This document shows positions 18,127 to 25,657 of a stretch of DNA of 45,192 bases, in pieces; position 1 is the first letter of the stretch; the number at the start of each line of letters is the position of its first letter. The stretch lies in the NCBI GenBank assembly GCA_013140985.1, contig JABFRU010000010.1, positions 1 to 45,192 of the forward strand, written 5' to 3'. A program made the position numbers and the translations under genes. Source of the DNA: Chitinophagaceae bacterium (GTDB lineage Bacteria; Bacteroidota; Bacteroidia; Chitinophagales; Chitinophagaceae). The notes under the pieces are model-generated. The model saw only the letters and a list, made by a program, of their open reading frames with translations. It was not told the DNA's origin and made no database searches.

Positions 18127-18128
18127 GC

Positions 18129-18389
18129 TCATACATCCAGTTCTTTCGACTTTTGTGGCAAATGGTCATATTCCCCCCTGAATGCATACCAGCCAAAAAT
18201 AACAAGCCCGATAGCAATAGGAGTAAAGATGGCGATGATAACGATCCAGTTGACAGGACTGTTGATCAGCTCTGTTTTTTTTGTATCAATATGTTTTAAT
18301 GCCCCGCTGATGAGTTCATAAATAACAAAAGGAGCTATGAATAAGAATAGCAGGCCGAAATATCTTTTAAAGGCGTTGAATTTTCTCAT
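18129..18389 (-). CDS. Small two-helix membrane protein beside an MFS carrier
   Basis: An 86-residue protein with helices at about residues 10-30 and 46-68 and a short acidic C-terminus. Small proteins of this size and layout sit next to MFS genes in other Bacteroidota; DUF6814 is a possible family, but I cannot confirm it by eye. It lies downstream of the MFS gene on the same strand, separated by a repeat element (18397-18551). It could be an accessory subunit or stabiliser of that carrier. Convergent with TerC. Confidence 0.7.
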   Translation of the reverse strand: MRKFNAFKRYFGLLFLFIAPFVIYELISGALKHIDTKKTELINSPVNWIVIIAIFTPIAIGLVIFGWYAFRGEYDHLPQKSKELDV

Positions 18390-18396
18390 GGTTTAT

Positions 18397-18551
18397 TTTT
18401 TTGCCACAGATGAACACAAATGAACACAGATAGGTTCGCCACGAAAACACACTAAATCACACAAAAGGGTTACTCTCTTTCGTGTTTGTTCGTGTGATTT
18501 CGTGGCTCTTACTTTTTCATTTTAAAATAATCTGTGTCCATCTGTGGGCAC
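18397..18551. repeat. Nested inverted repeat element
   Basis: The inner arms GCCACGAAAACACAC... (18438-18462) and ...GTGTGATTTCGTGGC (18482-18506) pair at about 20 of 25 positions. The outer arms CCACAGATGAACACA... (18404-18431) and ATCTGTGTCCATCTGTGG (18530-18547) pair with one internal gap. The words resemble non-coding repeats widespread between genes in Bacteroidota. There is no coding sequence within it and no transposase nearby. Confidence 0.7.
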
Positions 18552-18552
18552 A

Positions 18553-20100
18553 TTAATCATTTATATTTCTGTCAATTTTATTTCGCAAATATAAAACACC
18601 GATCACCAAACACAAAGCCGCAACGCCAATAGGATACCAAAGTCCAACCAATGGATCGGCCGGATAAGTTGTTGTCAGCAACAAACCAATAAAAGGAACA
18701 AGGCCACCGAATACACCATTGCCGATATGGTAAGGTAAACTCATAGAGGTATAACGGATTTTTGTCGGGAACATTTCAACTAAAAATGCGGCGATAGGGC
18801 CGTAAACCATGGTAACATACAGTATTAATATAAACACTAAGCCGACAAATTGCCAATAAGTGCTAGTGTTGACATGAACATTCTTTTGTGCTCTTAATCC
18901 AACTGCGGTTCCTTGATTTATTTTGTGAATGGTATCTGTAACTACTTCGGTGTAATACATGCCATTGCTTAAAGTAACAAGAGTGTTTCGAGTCATTAAT
19001 GAATCTTCCGAATTACTGATTGCCTCTATTTTAGTGCCAATCGCTTTTTCATTTGATCTTGTGATTCCTTTTCCTGAAAAAGCTTCCTGGTAATGGCCAT
19101 TAGAATCCTTTAGAAAAGTATTGAAGATCGGCCTGTATGTAAATATCGCCAATGCCATTCCAGCCATCATGATCCATTTCCTGCCGATCTTATCACTCAG
19201 CCATCCCCAAAAAATAAAAAAAGGAGTAGCAAACGCAATGGCCCATAACATGATCGTTCTGCTTTGCTCAAAATCGAGTTTGCATTTTGTCTCTAAAAAA
19301 TTCTGCGCATAGAACTGTCCCGTGTACCAAACCACTCCTTGCCCCATTACCGCACCAAACAATGCCAGCAATACCATTTTAAAATTCGCTTTGTGACGGA
19401 AACTTTCTTTCAAAGGATTGGCCGATGTTTTTCCTTCTGCTTTTAACTTAGAAAACAGCGGCGATTCTTTCATCCGCAAACGGATATAAATAGAAACACC
19501 AACTAATACTATCGAGATCCAGAATGGATAACGCCAGCCGCCCCACTCAGCATTGAAAGCAGCATCACTCATATTTGATTTTACTAAAAGAATAATACCG
19601 AGTGCAAGGAATAAACCCAATGTAGCCGTTGTTTGTATCCAGCTTGTGTAATAACCTCTTTTACCAACAGGGGCATGTTCGGCAACATAAGTAGCAGCGC
19701 CGCCATATTCTCCACCCAAAGCAAGGCCTTGTAAAATTCTTAATAATAAAACAAGTATGGGAGCCCAAATATCTATTTTTTCATAGCTGGGGATGCAGCC
19801 AATTAGAAAAGTAGAGCCGCCCATTAGTATCAGCGTCAGCAGGAAAGTATATTTTCTTCCGATAATATCTCCAAGTCGGCCGAAGACCAATGCACCAAAA
19901 GGACGAACGATAAAACCCATAGCAAAAATGGCCAGGGTACTTAGCAGTGCAGCCGTCGGATTGTCTTTGGGAAAAAATTGAAGGGAGATAGTTGTCGAAA
20001 GCATTCCGAAAATATAGAAGTCATACCACTCGATCATGGTGCCTACTGAAGAGGCGGCGATAACACTGCGTATCTTAGAAACATTGTTGGTTCCGTTCAT
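18553..20100 (-). CDS. MFS transporter of the metabolite:H+ symporter type with an inserted extracytoplasmic loop
   Basis: A 515-residue carrier. VGTMIEWYDFYIFGML at the first helix, GRLGDIIGRK (74-83) after helix 2 and RILQGLALGGEYGGA (121-135) are signatures of the metabolite:H+ symporter group (ProP, KgtP, ShiA relatives). Between helices in the C-terminal half an extra hydrophilic stretch of about 85-90 residues (about 328-415) is inserted; by topology it should face the periplasm. It is divergent from acs, suggesting uptake of acetate, propionate or another organic acid, but the substrate cannot be read from sequence. Confidence 0.88.
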   Translation of the reverse strand: MNGTNNVSKIRSVIAASSVGTMIEWYDFYIFGMLSTTISLQFFPKDNPTAALLSTLAIFAMGFIVRPFGALVFGRLGDIIGRKYTFLLTLILMGGSTFLIGCIPSYEKIDIWAPILVLLLRILQGLALGGEYGGAATYVAEHAPVGKRGYYTSWIQTTATLGLFLALGIILLVKSNMSDAAFNAEWGGWRYPFWISIVLVGVSIYIRLRMKESPLFSKLKAEGKTSANPLKESFRHKANFKMVLLALFGAVMGQGVVWYTGQFYAQNFLETKCKLDFEQSRTIMLWAIAFATPFFIFWGWLSDKIGRKWIMMAGMALAIFTYRPIFNTFLKDSNGHYQEAFSGKGITRSNEKAIGTKIEAISNSEDSLMTRNTLVTLSNGMYYTEVVTDTIHKINQGTAVGLRAQKNVHVNTSTYWQFVGLVFILILYVTMVYGPIAAFLVEMFPTKIRYTSMSLPYHIGNGVFGGLVPFIGLLLTTTYPADPLVGLWYPIGVAALCLVIGVLYLRNKIDRNIND

Positions 20101-20204
20101 GCAATTAAGATAGGAAGAAAAGTTTAAAAGGTTCCGGGGTTTAAGAGGTTTGGTGGCTGGTCAACTTCCTTATTTCTCATTCTTTATTTCTTATTCCTTA
20201 TTCT

Positions 20205-20212
20205 TAAATTTA
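20205..20212 (+). promoter_or_regulatory. Possible -7 element of acs
   Basis: TAAATTTA differs from TAnnTTTG only at the last base and lies 23 bases before the acs ATG. A T-rich tract with repeated TTATTC and TTATTTC words precedes it. The evidence is weak without a clear -33 element. Confidence 0.3.
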
Positions 20213-20235
20213 GGGTTCACATAATTTCCGAAGCC

Positions 20236-22173
20236 ATGTCATACCCCTTTCAGATCACATCGCTGGAGCAATATCATAAGGATTATAAAAGAAGTGTGGA
20301 TGAACCGGAAGCTTTTTGGGCTTCGGTGGCGGAGAATTTTCAGTGGAGAAAGAAATGGGATAAAGTGCTTGAATGGAATTTTTCAGAACCTAAAGTAGAA
20401 TGGTTCAAAGGCGGCAAATTAAATATCACAGAGAATTGTATTGACCGTCATTTAAAAACAATGGGAGAGAAGCCGGCCATTATTTGGGAGCCCAATAACC
20501 CGGAAGAGAGAGTGAGAACGGTTACGTATAATCGTCTTCACAAAAGAGTTTGCCAGGTAGCACAAATGCTGAAGAACAACGGAGTAAAAAAAGGCGACCG
20601 GGTTTGTATTTATATGGGAATGGTTCCGGAATTGGCCTATGCTGTGCTGGGCTGTGCAAGAATAGGTGCCATTCATTCAGTGATCTTTGGTGGTTTTTCT
20701 GCGCAAAGTATTGCCGATAGGCTGGATGATGCAAAAGCAGAATATATTATTACCTGTGATGGGGCATACCGTGGCGGAAAAGATATTCCATTGAAAAGCG
20801 TAATTGATGATGCATTGATCGGAAATAAAACAGTAAAGAAAGTTATTGTTTATACAAGAACAAGAACTCCTGTTTCGATGATCAAAGGAAGAGATGTATG
20901 GTGGGAAGACGAAATGGATATTGCAGAGGAACAAATAGAAAAAAATGGAGTCGTTAGTTTCCCTGCTGAAGAAATGGATGCAGAAGATCCTTTGTTCATT
21001 CTATATACATCGGGCAGCACCGGCAAACCAAAAGGCGTTGTTCATTCCAGTGGTGGTTATATGGTATGGACCACCTACACTTTTGTAAACGTATTTCAAT
21101 ACAAGCCGGGACAGATTCATTTTTGTACAGCTGATGTTGGATGGATAACAGGACATAGTTATATCGTTTACGGCCCGTTGAGTGCAGGCGCTACTTCATT
21201 GATGTTTGAAGGCATACCAACATGGCCCGATGCAGGAAGATTCTGGGATATCGTTGATAAACATAAAGTGGATATTCTTTATACAGCGCCGACAGCTATC
21301 CGCAGTTTAATGGGTTTTGGTTTAGAGCCATTGAAAGGAAAAGATCTTTCATCCTTAAAAATATTGGGAACCGTTGGCGAACCCATCAATGAAGAAGCAT
21401 GGCACTGGTATGATGAGAATGTTGGAAAGAAAAAATGTCCCATCGTAGATACATGGTGGCAAACAGAAACAGGTGGCGCATTGATCACTAATTTGGCAGG
21501 AGTAACAGCAGCCAAACCATCCTGGGCCACTTTACCCATGCCGGGAGTTCAGCCCATTTTGGTTGATGAAAAAGGAAATGAGATCACAGAAAAAGATGAG
21601 AACGGTTTGTTGAAAGGAAATCTTTGTATCAAAGCGCCATGGCCTTCTATTCTGAGAACTACCTATGGCGATCATGAACGTTGCCGGACAAATTATTTTG
21701 CTACTTACGAGAACTTATATTTTACCGGCGATGGCGCATTGAAAGATGAAAATGGAAATTACCGCATCACCGGAAGAGTAGATGATGTATTAAATGTAAG
21801 CGGTCATCGTATTGGTACTGCCGAAGTGGAGAATGCCATCAATATGCATGCAGGAGTGGTTGAGAGTGCTGTAGTAGGCTACCCGCATGATATAAAAGGA
21901 CAGGGCATTTATGCTTATGTAATTTACAATGGCCATCATGGTGATGAGGAATTGCGAAGGAAAGATATTCTGCAAACGGTGACAAGAATAATCGGTCCGA
22001 TCGCCAGGCCTGATAAAATTCAATTTGTAAATGGCTTGCCAAAAACAAGAAGCGGGAAGATCATGCGGCGTATTTTGAGAAAGATAGCGGAAGGAGAGGT
22101 TTCTAATTTGGGCGATACAACCACACTGCTCGACCCTGGCGTCGTAGAAGAGATAAAGAATGGAAAATTGTAA
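20236..22173 (+). CDS. acs: Acetyl-CoA synthetase
   Basis: Activates acetate with ATP and CoA to acetyl-CoA through an acetyl-AMP intermediate; cytosolic. The 645-residue length equals that of well-known Acs enzymes. Visible motifs: the AMP-binding loop YTSGSTGKPKG (257-267), GWITGHSYIVYGPL, WWQTETGG, the adenylation hinge region YRITGRVDDV and the C-terminal PKTRSGK with Lys608, equivalent to the lysine whose acetylation switches the enzyme off in other bacteria. No acetyltransferase or deacetylase is adjacent. It is divergent from an MFS carrier, which may bring in its substrate. Confidence 0.97.
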   Translation: MSYPFQITSLEQYHKDYKRSVDEPEAFWASVAENFQWRKKWDKVLEWNFSEPKVEWFKGGKLNITENCIDRHLKTMGEKPAIIWEPNNPEERVRTVTYNRLHKRVCQVAQMLKNNGVKKGDRVCIYMGMVPELAYAVLGCARIGAIHSVIFGGFSAQSIADRLDDAKAEYIITCDGAYRGGKDIPLKSVIDDALIGNKTVKKVIVYTRTRTPVSMIKGRDVWWEDEMDIAEEQIEKNGVVSFPAEEMDAEDPLFILYTSGSTGKPKGVVHSSGGYMVWTTYTFVNVFQYKPGQIHFCTADVGWITGHSYIVYGPLSAGATSLMFEGIPTWPDAGRFWDIVDKHKVDILYTAPTAIRSLMGFGLEPLKGKDLSSLKILGTVGEPINEEAWHWYDENVGKKKCPIVDTWWQTETGGALITNLAGVTAAKPSWATLPMPGVQPILVDEKGNEITEKDENGLLKGNLCIKAPWPSILRTTYGDHERCRTNYFATYENLYFTGDGALKDENGNYRITGRVDDVLNVSGHRIGTAEVENAINMHAGVVESAVVGYPHDIKGQGIYAYVIYNGHHGDEELRRKDILQTVTRIIGPIARPDKIQFVNGLPKTRSGKIMRRILRKIAEGEVSNLGDTTTLLDPGVVEEIKNGKL

Positions 22174-22184
22174 TTAATCATCAT

Positions 22185-23273
22185 ATGCTAAGAGTTTTGC
22201 TGTTTTGGATTTTGATTCTGTTTAATTATCTCTATTGTTCTGCCCAAAAACTTACGCTGTCTGATCTGAAACTAGTTTCTCCAATAACAAAAAACTGCAC
22301 CCCGGTAAAGGATCAGTACATGTCTTCCACCTGCTGGAGTTTTTCCAGTATGTCTTTACTGGAAAGTGAATTGATGAAAAAGGGAAAGGGTGTAAATGAC
22401 CTCAGTGAAATGTTCATTGCCCGTTATTCGATGGTAAGAAAGATCGAACGTCATTTGAAATTAAAAGGGGAGAACTTTTTTACTCCCGGCGGCCAGTTTC
22501 ATGATGCTGTGTGGGTAATGAAAAATTATGGATTGGTGCCCGAAGAAGTTTTTTCGGGAAAAGGAAGAGGGGAGTCCGATCACAATCATGCTGAAATGGA
22601 TACATTGCTCAATTATCTTGTTAAAGAGTGTATTACCAATGAAGTGACTTCCCTTAGTCCCCGTCAGCAGCTTTTTGTGGATAGTGTTTTGGACTCTTAT
22701 TATGGGAAAGCTCCGGCTTCATTTATGTATAAAGGCAAAAGTTATACCCCTAAAACTTATTTAAGCGACTATCTCGGCATCAACCCCGATGATTATGTCG
22801 AGATCACTTCTTACACACATCATCCTTTTTATACAAAATTTGTTTTGGAAGATAAATATAACTGGACAAGTGATGAATACTGGAATGTGCCGCTTGATGA
22901 TTTTTCAGCGATCACTGATCATGCATTAAAGAATGGTTACTCGGTTGGCTGGGATGGCGATGCACAGGATAATTATTTTGACTACTATGAAGCAGTGGCT
23001 TATATGCCAGATGCAATAAAGGATCTTACAGCAGCAAGACAAAAAGCATTTGAAGATAAAACCACCGAGCTGGATCACATGATGCATATTGTGGGCAGCG
23101 CTAAAGAGAATAATAAGACCTGGTATTTTATAAAGAACTCCTGGGGCAGTACTACAAATGCACTGGGCGGCTTTCTGTGGATGCGGGAAGATTATTTCAA
23201 GATGCGGACACTGGCCATCATCATTAACAAAGCCGCCATACCTGCTGAGATAAAAAAGAAGATGAACTTATAA
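22185..23273 (+). CDS. Exported papain-like (C1) cysteine peptidase
   Basis: A 362-residue protein with a signal peptide (about 1-20, ending YCSAQ). The papain-fold catalytic set is present: Gln44 (VKDQ), Cys50 in SSTCWSFSS, His298 in LDHMMHIVG and Asn318 in IKNSWG. The wide spacing between Cys and His, with a long insertion (about 90-290), resembles the C1B bleomycin-hydrolase / aminopeptidase C group. Unlike the usual cytosolic bleomycin hydrolase this one is exported. It follows acs by 11 bases and could share its transcript, although no functional link is obvious. A strong terminator follows. Confidence 0.87.
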   Translation: MLRVLLFWILILFNYLYCSAQKLTLSDLKLVSPITKNCTPVKDQYMSSTCWSFSSMSLLESELMKKGKGVNDLSEMFIARYSMVRKIERHLKLKGENFFTPGGQFHDAVWVMKNYGLVPEEVFSGKGRGESDHNHAEMDTLLNYLVKECITNEVTSLSPRQQLFVDSVLDSYYGKAPASFMYKGKSYTPKTYLSDYLGINPDDYVEITSYTHHPFYTKFVLEDKYNWTSDEYWNVPLDDFSAITDHALKNGYSVGWDGDAQDNYFDYYEAVAYMPDAIKDLTAARQKAFEDKTTELDHMMHIVGSAKENNKTWYFIKNSWGSTTNALGGFLWMREDYFKMRTLAIIINKAAIPAEIKKKMNL

Positions 23274-23278
23274 CAAGT

Positions 23279-23332
23279 AAAGCAGTACCGCCGTCCCGCA
23301 AAACGGGAGATGGACTGCTTTAAATGGTTTTT
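23279..23332. terminator. Two-stage hairpin terminator between convergent genes
   Basis: AAAGCAGT (23279-23286) pairs with ACTGCTTT (23314-23321), enclosing a second perfect hairpin TCCCG-CAAAA-CGGGA at 23294-23308. A T-rich stretch follows. It separates the plus-strand protease from the minus-strand L,D-transpeptidase. Confidence 0.75.
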
Positions 23333-23362
23333 CTAATTCTGTTATTACTTTAACAAGGGAGA

Positions 23363-23926
23363 CTAATACCGTATGGTAACTTTTGTACCGGCGTTGGTAA
23401 AACCGTACAAATCTTTTACGTCATCATTTTTCATAGAGATGCATCCCAATGTCCAGTTCTTATAACGATCGATCATAATATCATCATTGGGCCATGTGCC
23501 ATGTATGCCAATACCGCCGCCGATGCTTGCATTAGCGGGTATCTCACCCCGCTGTTTTCTTTCATTAAATTTTCTGCGACTTTCCTCATTAGGATAATCT
23601 ATCGATAAGAACCGGCACCATTTTTCATGCACTCTTTTGGCAGTAATGCTGAAACTGCCTTCCGGAGTATTTTTATCGCCCTGCATTTTTTTATCAGCCA
23701 AACTATTATTACCGAATACTACCGGGTAAGTGGCATACCAGCCCTTGTCGTCATATACATTCAATTCATAATCCGATTTGTCTATTATAATTGAAATAGT
23801 GCCAACAGGCCCCGACGCATTCCAGCGGAAATGCTTGGAAGTTTTGTTGCGGGAAACGGTATGAACATCAGAAGCAATAAGACCACCACCCAGAAAAAGG
23901 CAGGAGAGCATAACCAGGTTCTTCAT
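23363..23926 (-). CDS. L,D-transpeptidase (YkuD family)
   Basis: A 187-residue exported protein from the ATG at 23926; the frame is open further upstream but those residues are not signal-like. The signal peptide is MKNLVMLSCLFLGGGLIAS. The YkuD catalytic core is present as IGIHGTW (His142) and LGCISM (Cys162), preceded by NTPEGSFSIT. Such enzymes make 3-3 peptidoglycan cross-links or attach proteins to peptidoglycan; many short Bacteroidota members are of unknown specificity. Confidence 0.88.
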   Translation of the reverse strand: MKNLVMLSCLFLGGGLIASDVHTVSRNKTSKHFRWNASGPVGTISIIIDKSDYELNVYDDKGWYATYPVVFGNNSLADKKMQGDKNTPEGSFSITAKRVHEKWCRFLSIDYPNEESRRKFNERKQRGEIPANASIGGGIGIHGTWPNDDIMIDRYKNWTLGCISMKNDDVKDLYGFTNAGTKVTIRY

Positions 23927-24250
23927 GTTGTTTAGTGTTTTCGGTAAGGCCAGACGTAACCCGGAGGTGGCAGGATCTATTTCATGGCAAAAAATCAAAA
24001 CCTCATTTGTCAAACGAAATGCCACGAATTTTTATTTTGGGGTGTGGAAAGGTTTTAACGGTATGTTTAGAAAAGAAAATAATTCAGATCAATGTCTGGG
24101 AGATCATCGTGGTAATAAAACAAAAACCGGCAGCATAACTACCGGCTCAAATACTATCTGGTAAAGATATTTCGAAAAAAGCTTACGGTTTTAAAATCAT
24201 TAAACCTTTTTTTTAAAACGAGTCTATTAGCTCTATAAACTGACCTTATT
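23927..24250. other. Gene-poor stretch of 324 bases with a terminator-like repeat
   Basis: It holds the 5' flanks of the two divergent genes. Short overlapping open frames occur but have no signal peptide, domain or plausible start context. The only clear structure is a hairpin near 24126-24145 (ACCGG...CCGG) that belongs to a direct repeat, 24116-24172, also found at 24709-24766. Confidence 0.6.
24116..24172 (+). repeat. Upstream copy of a terminator-like direct repeat
   Basis: It shares TAAAACAAAAACCGGCAGCA, then TACCGG, TACTATCTG and TAAA with the stretch at 24709-24766 at about 80 percent identity by eye. The two copies bracket the small membrane-protein gene at 24251-24733. Confidence 0.6.
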
Positions 24251-24733
24251 ATGAGAAAGAGAAGCATCGTATTGTCTTTATCCATGATGTGGATGATGAG
24301 TACAGCATCTGCCAATTTCATTCCTGCCGATACAACTACCAGGCCATGGCGGATGAACGAAAAAGGCTTTCTTAAAAAGTTTGAAGGTAATGATACGGTC
24401 TCTTTCCTGGTAAAAAGATGGTTTTCAAACAGGAGGACTTTTTCGACACTGACGGTTATAGGCGCTGCAGGCACAACACTCAGTGCTGTAATTGTCGCAG
24501 CCGGAAGCCAGGGTACAAATAGCGGATACGCCGGGTTGATCATTGCGGCAGCGGCTTTTTTGGGTTTCTGCAGCCTCGTCTTTGCTATCGGATTTTTTAT
24601 TCCACTTCTTTTTCATTCCAAAAAAAGATTGTACCATGTGATCGTTGATTATCAAAAGGGAAAACCACTTCCTAAGCGATACAGGAAAATGCATAACACC
24701 TATAATCGTAAAACAAAAAACCGGCAGCAATAG
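24251..24733 (+). CDS. Small exported-start membrane protein of unknown function
   Basis: A 160-residue protein. The N-terminal 22 residues look like a signal peptide (SLSMMWMMSTASA). Two hydrophobic, Ala/Gly-rich helices at about 66-86 and 91-121 follow, and then a basic tail (RYRKMHNTYNRKTKNRQQ). The stop codon at 24731-24733 lies inside the terminator hairpin that follows. No recognisable domain. Confidence 0.7.
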   Translation: MRKRSIVLSLSMMWMMSTASANFIPADTTTRPWRMNEKGFLKKFEGNDTVSFLVKRWFSNRRTFSTLTVIGAAGTTLSAVIVAAGSQGTNSGYAGLIIAAAAFLGFCSLVFAIGFFIPLLFHSKKRLYHVIVDYQKGKPLPKRYRKMHNTYNRKTKNRQQ

Positions 24734-24766
24734 CTACCGGTTCATCTACTATCTGTAAAAAATATT
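24709..24766 (+). terminator. Terminator hairpin overlapping a stop codon (downstream repeat copy)
   Basis: AACCGGCAGC (24719-24728) pairs with GCTACCGGTT (24733-24742) around an AATA loop, with one mismatch, and a T-run appears by 24763. The hairpin contains the stop of the plus-strand gene. The minus-strand beta-barrel gene ends at 24768, so it may serve both. Confidence 0.65.
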
Positions 24767-24767
24767 T

Positions 24768-25631
24768 TTACCAATTGCTAAAACGGAAACCAAAAGTATA
24801 AGGTGTTATATCCAACCCTCGTTCATACATAGTTTTAAAAGCATATGAACCAAAAAAGCGAACAGGGCCGAGTGATAATTCGCCTACGTAAGCTAATTTC
24901 CATTTCTCCAGTTCAAAGTCATCCTTGGTTTTTTGTTTTCCTTCATCAGAAGTTCTTGTTTTATTGCGGGCACTGTATAAGTAACCAACACTGATGCCGG
25001 CGCTGAAACCAAAACCGTCATTCTTTTTGGGAGTAAAATTCAGGTTCACCATCATAGGTACAGTAAGATAATCGGCAGCCAGTTTGTTCTTTTTGTAAGA
25101 ACGGCCTACCGTGCCATCGAGTATCACCCGTGGCGGATCAACAATGGCAATTGTATTTTCCTGGTAGCGGATAGGTTGTTTGAAATGGTAATTGTTAAGT
25201 TCAAGTCCCAATCCATATTTCAGGTTCAATACATGTTTGGCCACATTTAGTTTTTGCATAAAGATCCAGATATTCATACTTCTCGATTTGCCGTCTTTCA
25301 GATCGAACCAGGTGCGGTTGCTGCCCGGTGCATAAGCTTGTGCTGCGGCGCTTGCATAATCTGTCTTGTCATTATAGTTGGCAAAGCCCATATCAAAAAT
25401 GAACCAGTTGGTGCTGAGATTGGAAGGTTTGTCGCTGTTCCTGCGATTTCTCATCTTGTACTCTTTTTCTCTTTTCACTTCGTCTTTAGCACCGGCCCTG
25501 CGGATAATGGTCATGCCGCCGATACGGATGGTGTCATCTTGTGCTTGTTTGCCGGTAGTGTCTGTTTGGGCAAACCCGGTAATGATTGTGCATACAGCTA
25601 TGCACAGGGTAAAGATCCTTTTCATCTTCAT
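24768..25631 (-). CDS. Outer-membrane beta-barrel protein of the ECF sigma operon
   Basis: A 287-residue protein with a signal peptide (about 1-21, ending TGFAQ). A periplasmic-like basic linker (about 45-70, AGAKDEVKREKEYKMRNRRN) is followed by a beta-barrel with alternating strands, ending in TPYTFGFRFSNW with the terminal aromatic typical of outer-membrane proteins. It resembles the PorT/OmpA-like outer-membrane beta-barrel group of Bacteroidota. It is the third gene of the sigma - anti-sigma - barrel unit, 26 bases after the anti-sigma factor, and may be a target or sensor of that system. Confidence 0.8.
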   Translation of the reverse strand: MKMKRIFTLCIAVCTIITGFAQTDTTGKQAQDDTIRIGGMTIIRRAGAKDEVKREKEYKMRNRRNSDKPSNLSTNWFIFDMGFANYNDKTDYASAAAQAYAPGSNRTWFDLKDGKSRSMNIWIFMQKLNVAKHVLNLKYGLGLELNNYHFKQPIRYQENTIAIVDPPRVILDGTVGRSYKKNKLAADYLTVPMMVNLNFTPKKNDGFGFSAGISVGYLYSARNKTRTSDEGKQKTKDDFELEKWKLAYVGELSLGPVRFFGSYAFKTMYERGLDITPYTFGFRFSNW

Positions 25632-25657
25632 TCTCTTTTTTTAAAATGTAATAATAA

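Noticed and set aside
18397-18551. Insertion sequence remnant
   Set aside because: Inverted repeats are present, but there is no transposase fragment and no flanking target duplication that I can see.
23925-24164. Two overlapping plus-strand open frames between the L,D-transpeptidase and the next gene
   Set aside because: No signal, domain or codon pattern like neighbours; they cross the L,D-transpeptidase promoter region and a terminator-like hairpin.
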